Below are positions 42,340 through 47,643 of a stretch of DNA of 47,643 nt, piece after piece (the first letter of the stretch is position 1; the number at the start of each line of letters is the position of its first letter). The translations under genes were made by a program, and so were the position numbers. The notes under the pieces are model-generated. The model ran no database searches, had not been told where the DNA came from, and saw nothing but the letters and a program-made list of their open reading frames with translations. Origin of the DNA: Streptosporangiaceae bacterium (GTDB lineage Bacteria; Actinomycetota; Actinomycetes; Streptosporangiales; Streptosporangiaceae); NCBI GenBank assembly GCA_030038295.1, contig JASHPF010000345.1, forward strand, positions 1 through 47,643, given 5' to 3'.

Positions 42340-42726
42340 ATGTCTGATGCTGCCCGGACTGGCACGGTGAGCGTGCTCGGCGCCGATGTCCGCCGGCCCA
42401 TGGATCACCTGGAGTGGTTCCCGGCCCCGGCGAACTGCACGCGGGTCCGGTTCAGCTCGGCAGAGCTGAGCTCGGTATGCCCGATCACCGGCCAGCCCGA
42501 TCTGTCGTCGGTCGTCATCGAGTACGAGCCCGGCGAGCGCTGCATCGAGTCAAAGTCGCTGAAGCTCTATCTGTGGTCGTTCCGCGACCGGCCGGTCTTC
42601 GCGGAGGCGCTGGCCGCCGAGATCGCCGCGGAGGTGCAGCGGGCGGTCGAGCCTCGGTCGGTCCGGGTCGTGCTCACCCAGAACGTCCGGGGCGGCATCG
42701 TGACCGAGGCGACGGCGGAACTCTAG
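42340..42726 (+). CDS. queF: QueF: NADPH-dependent preQ0 (7-cyano-7-deazaguanine) reductase
   Basis: A 128-residue unimodular QueF that reduces the preQ0 nitrile to the preQ1 aminomethyl group. The catalytic Cys and Asp lie in [11 protein letters not shown], and [14 protein letters not shown] carries the NADPH motif that QueF-like amidinotransferases lack, so reductase activity is favoured. A point to note is PVFAEAL where B. subtilis-type enzymes have FHE: the His is replaced. The track extends to 42190, but ATG 42340 fits the leaderless promoter. The stop overlaps the QueE GTG by one base. Confidence 0.92.
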   Translation: MSDAARTGTVSVLGADVRRPMDHLEWFPAPANCTRVRFSSAELSSVCPITGQPDLSSVVIEYEPGERCIESKSLKLYLWSFRDRPVFAEALAAEIAAEVQRAVEPRSVRVVLTQNVRGGIVTEATAEL

Positions 42727-43490
42727 TGCCCAGCCGGCTCGGTTCGACGCTGGCCAGGTCCGACGTCCCGGTGGCCGGGCCCGGTGAGCTCATCCTGAGC
42801 GAAGTCTTCGGTCCCACCTTCCAGGGCGAGGGCCGGTCGCTCGGCCAGCGGGTGGGCTTTGTCCGACTCGGCACCTGCAACCTCGACTGTGGCCGGGGGC
42901 CAGGCGCGACGTGGGCGTGCGACACGCCGTACACGTGGGACTGGGAGCACTACAGTCCGGGCGACGAGCTCGCGGTGCGCTCGGTCGACGACGTGGTCGC
43001 GCAGCTGACCGACATGGCCGTCGCGGCGATCGTGGTGACGGGCGGCGAGCCGCTCATCCAGCAGCGCCGCCTGGTGCCGCTGCTGCGGGCCGCGGCCGAT
43101 CGCGGGTGGGCGGTGGAGGTCGAGACGAACGGCACGATCGCGCCGCTGCCTGAGGTCGTCGGGCTGGTCAGCCGGTTCAACGTGTCACCGAAGGTACGCG
43201 GCAGCGGCGTCCCGGCGGCCCGCGCGCTGCGGCCCCGCGCGCTCGCCGCCTTCGGTGACACCGGCAAGGCGGTCTTCAAGTTCGTCGCGAGCGAGCCAGC
43301 CGAGCTGGACGAGATCGGCCGGGTCGCGGCGCGCTGGCGGCTGACCCCGATCATGATCATGCCGGCCGGGACGACGGCCGACGAGATAGTCCGGGTCGCC
43401 AGGGAGCTCGCCGATCCGGTCCTGGTCCGCGGCTGGGACCTCACCATCCGGCTGCACGTGCTGCTGTGGGGGGACGAGCGAGGCCGGTGA
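42726..43490 (+). CDS. queE: QueE: 7-carboxy-7-deazaguanine synthase (radical SAM)
   Basis: A 254-residue radical-SAM enzyme making CDG from 6-carboxytetrahydropterin. LILSEVFGPTFQGEGRSLG and VRLGTCNLDC open the fold, followed by ACDTPYTWDW, IVVTGGEPLIQ and VEVETNGT. The cluster cysteines read CNLDC then ACDTPY: CX3C-X9-C. This differs from the usual CX3CX2C, as QueE enzymes are known to vary here. GTG 42726 overlaps the queF stop. The stop overlaps the tgt GTG (GTGA). Order is queF-queE, so a later enzyme is encoded before an earlier one. Confidence 0.93.
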   Translation: MPSRLGSTLARSDVPVAGPGELILSEVFGPTFQGEGRSLGQRVGFVRLGTCNLDCGRGPGATWACDTPYTWDWEHYSPGDELAVRSVDDVVAQLTDMAVAAIVVTGGEPLIQQRRLVPLLRAAADRGWAVEVETNGTIAPLPEVVGLVSRFNVSPKVRGSGVPAARALRPRALAAFGDTGKAVFKFVASEPAELDEIGRVAARWRLTPIMIMPAGTTADEIVRVARELADPVLVRGWDLTIRLHVLLWGDERGR

Positions 43491-44590
43491 GCCACAGCGT
43501 GCTGCCGACCCGGCGCGGCGATATCAGCCTTCCGCAGTTCGTGCCCGACGCCACCAGGGCGGTGGTGCGCGGACTTCCGACGGGCGCGCTGCCGCGCACC
43601 GGAGTCGAAACCATCCTCGTCAGCACCGCACATCTGATGAGCCAGCCGGGTACCTCGGTCGTGCGGGCGCTCGGCGGCGTGCACGGGTTCATGGGCTGGA
43701 CCGGCCCGGTGATCTCGGACTCTGGCGGGTTCCAGGCGTTCTCGCTGCTGACCGGGCAGAAGGGGCTGGCGACGGTATCGGACGCGGGGCTGTCCTACCG
43801 GTTCTCGCCCAAGCAGCGGTTCCGCGACCTGACGCCGAAAAGCTGTATCGAGACCCAGCTGCACCTCGGCGCGGACGTCGTCTACTGCCTCGACTACTGC
43901 ACCCATCCGCTGGCGCCGGACGCCGAGCAGGAGAAGAGCGTCGCCCTGACCATCCGCTGGGCCGCCGAGTGCCGGGCCGTGTTCGACCGGCTGGTCGCCG
44001 ACACGCCGGTCGAGCAGCGCCCGAAGCTGTTCGCGGTGGTGCAGGGCGGCCAGCGGGCCGATCTGCGGGCCCGGTGCGCGGACGCGCTGGTCGACCTCGG
44101 CTTCGACGGCTACGGCTTCGGCGGCTACCCGGTCGCGGCGGGTCAGCTCGTGGCCGAGGTCGAGCTGACGGCCCGGCTGCTGCCGCCCGGATCGGTGCTG
44201 CACGGCCTCGGCATCGGGACACCGGAGAGCCTGGTCGCAGCGTGGCGCTCGGGATACACGATCTTCGACTGCACGCTGCCGACGCGCAACGCGCGGCGCG
44301 GCGTGCTGTACACGAGCATGGACACGGCCAACCTGGACGGCGATGGGAGGGTCAGCAGGATCGCCCGCATGTCCGACGAGAAGTGGGTCCGGGCCCCCGG
44401 CCCGGTCGATCCCGACTGCGACTGCGAGCTGTGCACCGGCTACAGCGCCGGCTACCTCGCGCACCTGTTCCGGGTCGAAGACTCGCTGGCGCACACCCTG
44501 GCTTCCGCGCACAACCTGCGCTTCTACACCCGCCTGACGGCCGCCCTCCGGGGGCATCCGGCGGGCGCGTTGCCACGAGCCGTGCGATGA
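43487..44590 (+). CDS. tgt: tRNA-guanine transglycosylase
   Basis: A 367-residue TGT that exchanges G34 of GUN-anticodon tRNAs for a 7-deazaguanine. The catalytic loop ISDSGGFQAFSL, the DYCTHP and KLFAVVQGG segments, and FDCTLPTRNARRG with the second catalytic Asp are all present. The zinc site CDCELCTGYSAGYLAHL with a distal His before NLRFY is intact. The base-binding GGLAVG loop of E. coli-type TGT reads YGFGGYPVAAG, so its substrate preference may differ. Length suits the bacterial enzyme. GTG 43487 overlaps the queE stop, and its stop overlaps the next ATG (ATGA). Confidence 0.93.
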   Translation: MSHSVLPTRRGDISLPQFVPDATRAVVRGLPTGALPRTGVETILVSTAHLMSQPGTSVVRALGGVHGFMGWTGPVISDSGGFQAFSLLTGQKGLATVSDAGLSYRFSPKQRFRDLTPKSCIETQLHLGADVVYCLDYCTHPLAPDAEQEKSVALTIRWAAECRAVFDRLVADTPVEQRPKLFAVVQGGQRADLRARCADALVDLGFDGYGFGGYPVAAGQLVAEVELTARLLPPGSVLHGLGIGTPESLVAAWRSGYTIFDCTLPTRNARRGVLYTSMDTANLDGDGRVSRIARMSDEKWVRAPGPVDPDCDCELCTGYSAGYLAHLFRVEDSLAHTLASAHNLRFYTRLTAALRGHPAGALPRAVR

Positions 44591-45465
44591 CCCCCGACGT
44601 CGCCGAGCAGGCGGTCATCGGCCGGATCAGGGCCGCCGCCAAGTACCGGGGCGTGCACGCCGACACGATCGCCGACATCGTGCGGCAGGAAAGCGGCAAG
44701 GCCGCGAACGCCACCGACCTCGAACGGCGGGCCCGGCTCAAGCTGCACAGGGTCGTCGCCGGGTATCTGCTGACGGGACGCATCACGCGCCTGGTGCGCG
44801 ACCTCGCCGGCGCCGCCGAGAGCGACGCGGCCCGCCGCGAGCTCTGCCGCGCGGTGCTCGCCGCGCACTTCTCGACTGCCGAGCGGCTACCTGACCTGGA
44901 CCGGTTCTATCCCGCCCTGTTCGGCGCCATCGGGCCGGTGCGCTCGGTCGCCGACCTCGCGTGCGCGCTGAACCCGTTCACCGTGCCGTGGCTGCGCGAC
45001 GTGACCGACGCCGAGTACGCGGGTTATGACCTGAACCTGGCTTACGTGGAGCCGGGCCGCGCGTTCCTCGCCGACCGGTATCCGGGCTGTTCGGTGGCGC
45101 ACCACGACGTGCTGGTCGGGCCGGACGCGATCACCGCGGACGTGGCGCTGCTGCTGAAGACCTACCACAACATCGAGGACCGGCAGCCCGGCGCCGGGCT
45201 GCGGCTGGTCACCGAGCTGGGCAGCCCGGTCGTGGTGGTGTCCTTCCCGGTCCGCACCATGACTGGTCGGCCGGCGCCGTTCAGCTGGCGGCTGCTGGCC
45301 GGGCTCACCGGCTTCGCGGCCAGTCGGGGCTGGCAGGCCGACCGGCTGGAGCTGCCGACCGAGCTGGTCGTCGTCGTCCGCAAGGCCAGCGTCGCCGTGC
45401 AGGCCAGCTCCGTCCGGCCCGGCGATGCCGCCGAGGAGGCCGGTGCCGATGGCGCGGCCGGCTGA
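44587..45465 (+). CDS. Arm/FmrO-type 16S rRNA m7G1405 methyltransferase paralogue (first)
   Basis: A 292-residue SAM methyltransferase resembling the aminoglycoside-resistance family of Sgm, FmrO and RmtA. Shared marks are an N-terminal three-helix RNA-binding part (KYRGVHADTIADIV, RARLKLHRVVAGYL), then STAERLPDLDRFY, motif I DLACALNPFTVPWL, LLLKTYHNIEDRQ and VVVVSFPVRTM-TGR. The resistance enzymes have DLACGLNP, so one glycine is Ala here. They methylate N7 of G1405, blocking 4,6-disubstituted 2-deoxystreptamine drugs. Overlaps tgt by ATGA. The target in this operon is unknown; 16S h44 is the first guess. Assignment is from motif recall. Confidence 0.82.
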   Translation: MTPDVAEQAVIGRIRAAAKYRGVHADTIADIVRQESGKAANATDLERRARLKLHRVVAGYLLTGRITRLVRDLAGAAESDAARRELCRAVLAAHFSTAERLPDLDRFYPALFGAIGPVRSVADLACALNPFTVPWLRDVTDAEYAGYDLNLAYVEPGRAFLADRYPGCSVAHHDVLVGPDAITADVALLLKTYHNIEDRQPGAGLRLVTELGSPVVVVSFPVRTMTGRPAPFSWRLLAGLTGFAASRGWQADRLELPTELVVVVRKASVAVQASSVRPGDAAEEAGADGAAG

Positions 45466-46255
45466 TGAGGAAGCCGTGCTCCAGCGGGTGCTGGCGTCGG
45501 CGAAGTACGCGGGACTGGATGAGGGCTTCGTCCGCCGGATAGCCGGCGAGGCATCCGCCCGGTTCCGCGACCAGAACGCCGCGGCCAGGTACGCCAGGCG
45601 AAAGCTGCACCAGGCGGTCGGCGCGTTCGTGACCGGGTCCCTCGGCGACGCGGTGCGGGCGTGCGTCAGCGCTATCGCGGCCGGCGCGCCGGTGCGGGAC
45701 GCGAGCCTGGCGGCCATGCGCCGCCACGCGTCCACGGCCGAGCGGGCAGCGGTCATGGACGCGTTCTACCGGCAGATCGAGGCGTGGTGCGGCCGGCCGG
45801 CTACCGTCGCGGACCTCGGCTGCGGGCTCAGCCCGCTGGCGATCCCGTGGCTCGCGACCAGCCCGGGCGCGACGTACTGGTGCTGTGACGTCGACCGCGG
45901 CCTGACCGGCGCGCTGCCCGCTCTCAGCGAGCCGTTCGGTGTCACCGTGGTCGCGCAGGCGCAGGACCTGGTGAGGCCGGCCGGCCTGCCGTCCGCCGAG
46001 CTGGTCCTGCTGCTCAAGGCCGTCACCACGCTGGAGCAGCAGCGCACCGGCGCGGCGCGGGACGTGCTGGCCGCGCTGGAAGCGCCGCGAGTGGTGGTGT
46101 CGCTGCCCCGCGCCAGCCTGTCGGCCCGGCGCCGGTACACGGCGGATCCGGCGCAGGTGATCGGCTCGGTGACCGCCGACTCGGGCTACGTGCTGGCCGG
46201 CCACGCCACGTTCGGCGACGAGTCGCTCTACCTGCTCGCGCGGTCGGCGCGATGA
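45449..46255 (+). CDS. Arm/FmrO-type 16S rRNA methyltransferase paralogue (second, tandem)
   Basis: A 268-residue paralogue of the preceding protein: AKYAGLDEGFVRRIA, ARYARRKLHQAVGAFV, STAERAAVMDAFY, motif I DLGCGLSPLAIPWL, LLLKAVTTLEQQ and VVVSLPRASLSARRR. It keeps the SAM glycine that the first copy lacks, and its ERL motif became ERAAV. The ATG 45449 follows GAGGAGG by 9 nt and overlaps the first paralogue by 17 nt; its own stop overlaps the rsmI-like ATG (ATGA). Two divergent copies side by side suggest different RNA sites or a heterodimer. The internal ATG at 45425 is a less likely start. Confidence 0.8.
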   Translation: MARPADEEAVLQRVLASAKYAGLDEGFVRRIAGEASARFRDQNAAARYARRKLHQAVGAFVTGSLGDAVRACVSAIAAGAPVRDASLAAMRRHASTAERAAVMDAFYRQIEAWCGRPATVADLGCGLSPLAIPWLATSPGATYWCCDVDRGLTGALPALSEPFGVTVVAQAQDLVRPAGLPSAELVLLLKAVTTLEQQRTGAARDVLAALEAPRVVVSLPRASLSARRRYTADPAQVIGSVTADSGYVLAGHATFGDESLYLLARSAR

Positions 46256-46956
46256 CCGGCCGGCTCACGCTCGTGGGCACGCCGATCGGCAACCTCGGTG
46301 ACGTCAGCGACCGGGCCCGCCGGGCGCTGGCGGCGGCGGACGTGATCTGTGCGGAGGACACCCGGCGCACCAGGAAGCTGCTGACCGCCTATGACATCCA
46401 CCCGCCGCTGCTGGTGTCGGTCCGTCAGCACAACGAGCAGCGACAGGCGGCGCGCGTGCTGCAGTGGCTCGCCGAGGGCCGCGCGGTGGCCTACGTGACC
46501 GACGCGGGCATGCCGGTGCTCTCCGACCCGGGCGAGCGGCTGGTGCGGGCGGTCCTCGCGGCGGACGGCGCGGTCGGCGTGGCGGCTGGTCCGGACGCGG
46601 CGACCAGCGCGCTGCTGCTGAGCGGCCTGCCCGCCGCCCGGTGGTGCTTCGAGGGCTTCCTGCCGGTAAAGGGCCGGAGCCGCCGGCAGCGGATCGCCGC
46701 CCTCGCGGGCGAGCCGCGCACGGCCGTGCTGTTCGAGGCGCCGCACCGGCTGCTGCGGACGCTGGCGGAGCTGGCGGCGGTGGTCGGCCCGGACCGGCCG
46801 GTGGCCGTCGCCAACGACCTCAGCAAGCGGCACGAGCGAGTGTGGCGGGGGCCGATCGGGGCGGTGCTCGCGCAGCTTCAGGGCAGCGAGCCGCGCGGCG
46901 AGTTCGTCGTCGTGCTGGCCGGCGTCAGCGCCGTAGCGCGGCCGCAAACGTCGTGA
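46252..46956 (+). CDS. rsmI: RsmI-like 16S rRNA ribose 2'-O-methyltransferase (C1402)
   Basis: A 234-residue member of the SAM tetrapyrrole-methylase fold, shorter than the ~280-residue housekeeping RsmI. Signatures are LVGTPIGNLGDVSDRARRAL, CAEDTRRTRKLL, VTDAGMPVLSDPGERLVRA, FEGFLPVKGRSRRQR, FEAPHRLLRTL and LSKRHERVWRGP. The loop usually PGPSA reads GPDAATSA, and the C-terminal domain is reduced. RsmI O-methylates C1402 in the decoding site. In this operon it is the last gene and may be a paralogue of a housekeeping copy elsewhere. Overlaps the second Arm-like gene by ATGA. Confidence 0.9.
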   Translation: MTGRLTLVGTPIGNLGDVSDRARRALAAADVICAEDTRRTRKLLTAYDIHPPLLVSVRQHNEQRQAARVLQWLAEGRAVAYVTDAGMPVLSDPGERLVRAVLAADGAVGVAAGPDAATSALLLSGLPAARWCFEGFLPVKGRSRRQRIAALAGEPRTAVLFEAPHRLLRTLAELAAVVGPDRPVAVANDLSKRHERVWRGPIGAVLAQLQGSEPRGEFVVVLAGVSAVARPQTS

Positions 46957-47643
46957 TGATCGTCTGGCCGCAGCCGGTCAGGATCGACTCGGGGTGGAAC
47001 TGCACCCCCTCGATGGGCAGCCGGGCGTGCCGCAGGCCCATCGGCAGTCCGCCGCGGGCGCGGGCCGTGACCCGCAGGCACGCCGGGAGCGTGGCTTCGG
47101 CCACCATCAGCGAGTGGTACCGGGTCGCCGGGAACCGGCGCGGCAGGCCGGCCAGCACCCCGTGACCGTCGTGGCTGATGACTGATGTCTGGCCGTGGAC
47201 GGGCCGCGGCGCCCGGACGATGCGCGCACCGAAGCACGCGGCGATCGCCTGATGGCCGAGACACACCCCGAGCACCGGAACGGGCTGCGCCGCCGCCGCA
47301 CAGACCCTGACTACCTCGATGCTGATGCCGGCCTCGTCGGGCGCGCACGGGCCGGGTGAGATCACCACGCCCGTGGGGGCGAGCGCCGCGACCTCATCGG
47401 CGGTGACCTCGTCATTGCGCACCACCTCGACGGGACAGCCTGCCTTCGCCAGGTAGTGCACGAGGTTGAAGGTGAACGAGTCGTAGTTGTCGATGACGAC
47501 GACCGGAGCTGGCCGGCGCGTGCCGCGCATCGCCCCGCCGTAGCCGCCCGGCCGCGGGACCGAAGGTCCCGCCAGCGTGGCGCGAGCCGGCTCCGGCTCC
47601 GCATCGGCTGCCAGCGCGGCGGTCAGCAGCGCGGTGATCGGAC
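46925..47643 (-). CDS. Glutamine amidotransferase domain (TrpG/PabA), frame open to window edge
   Basis: The recognisable domain (VVVIDNYDSFTFNLVHYL, SPGPCAPDEAG, GVCLGHQAIAACFG with the catalytic Cys, ATRYHSL, VQFHPES with His/Glu) is a complete type-1 glutaminase supplying ammonia to chorismate enzymes. The track begins at Met 47530. The same frame, however, is open without a stop to 47643 (ITALLTAALAAD, EPEPARATLAG), consistent with fusion to a component I/aminodeoxychorismate synthase domain as in PhzE or TrpEG enzymes. Whether the start is 47530 or beyond the window is unresolved. It converges on the rsmI-like gene, overlapping by 32 nt. Confidence 0.8.
   Translation of the reverse strand, partial: PITALLTAALAADAEPEPARATLAGPSVPRPGGYGGAMRGTRRPAPVVVIDNYDSFTFNLVHYLAKAGCPVEVVRNDEVTADEVAALAPTGVVISPGPCAPDEAGISIEVVRVCAAAAQPVPVLGVCLGHQAIAACFGARIVRAPRPVHGQTSVISHDGHGVLAGLPRRFPATRYHSLMVAEATLPACLRVTARARGGLPMGLRHARLPIEGVQFHPESILTGCGQTIITTFAAALRR

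Noticed and set aside
42950-44557. 535-aa antisense ORF opposite queE and tgt
   Set aside because: Low-complexity shadow of two well-supported genes with intact catalytic motifs.
47552-47572. GCGGGACC-gaa-GGTCCCGC hairpin as a terminator
   Set aside because: It lies in a frame that is open and likely coding for an interdomain linker, and has no U-run; kept only as a note.

Overview
The window is very GC-rich, uses GTG and TTG starts freely, has several starts that look leaderless, and is dominated by regulators, MFS/ABC exporters and small oxidoreductases. This fits a large-genome soil actinomycete (Actinomycetota); I cannot name a genus from sequence alone. No rRNA or tRNA gene, CRISPR array or intact insertion sequence was seen.

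Layout. 1-2.5 kb: 5' part of a cytochrome c oxidase subunit I gene with a coupled small gene, divergent from an Rrf2/NsrR-like regulator with a cysteine triad. 2.5-5.9 kb: small membrane protein and a large LAL-type LuxR regulator. 6-8.7 kb: two VOC (glyoxalase-fold) proteins, ArsR regulator, SRPBCC protein and YCII protein, behind a promoter whose -10 lies in a palindrome. 8.7-14.6 kb: TPR protein, a solo ScoMcrA-head-like protein, a MOSC-reductase-ferredoxin fusion, and gene remnants (GH15 glucoamylase, SDR, alpha/beta hydrolase, LAL regulator) with internal deletions or frameshifts. 14.7-21.8 kb: Acg-type nitroreductase, then a DrrA/DrrB-like ABC exporter bracketed by two copies of a ~111-bp structured repeat and followed by a UvrA-like (DrrC-type) ATPase, and a DUF899 protein. 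21.8-40.2 kb: ArsR/SRPBCC pair with paired operators, three 14-TM-type MFS exporters, universal stress protein, amidohydrolase, epimerase facing a second LAL regulator across tandem 23-bp operators, hydrolase, SDR, GNAT, topoisomerase IB, two TetR regulators and a SAM methyltransferase.

The standout is 40.2-47.0 kb, a compact nine-gene RNA-modification island in two divergent, tightly packed operons. One carries queC, queD and an RsmB/RsmF-type m5C methyltransferase gene. The other carries queF, queE, tgt, two tandem paralogues of the Arm/FmrO 16S rRNA m7G1405 methyltransferase family, and an rsmI-like gene, mostly joined by ATGA/GTGA-type overlaps. QueD/E/C/F make preQ1 and Tgt inserts it into tRNA at G34. 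RsmI, Arm and RsmF enzymes all classically act on the 16S rRNA decoding site. No queA or queG is present, so the pathway as seen stops at preQ1. I infer a coordinated decoding-centre modification or self-protection system. The island meets, tail to tail, a glutamine amidotransferase (TrpG/PabA) domain whose frame stays open to the window edge.
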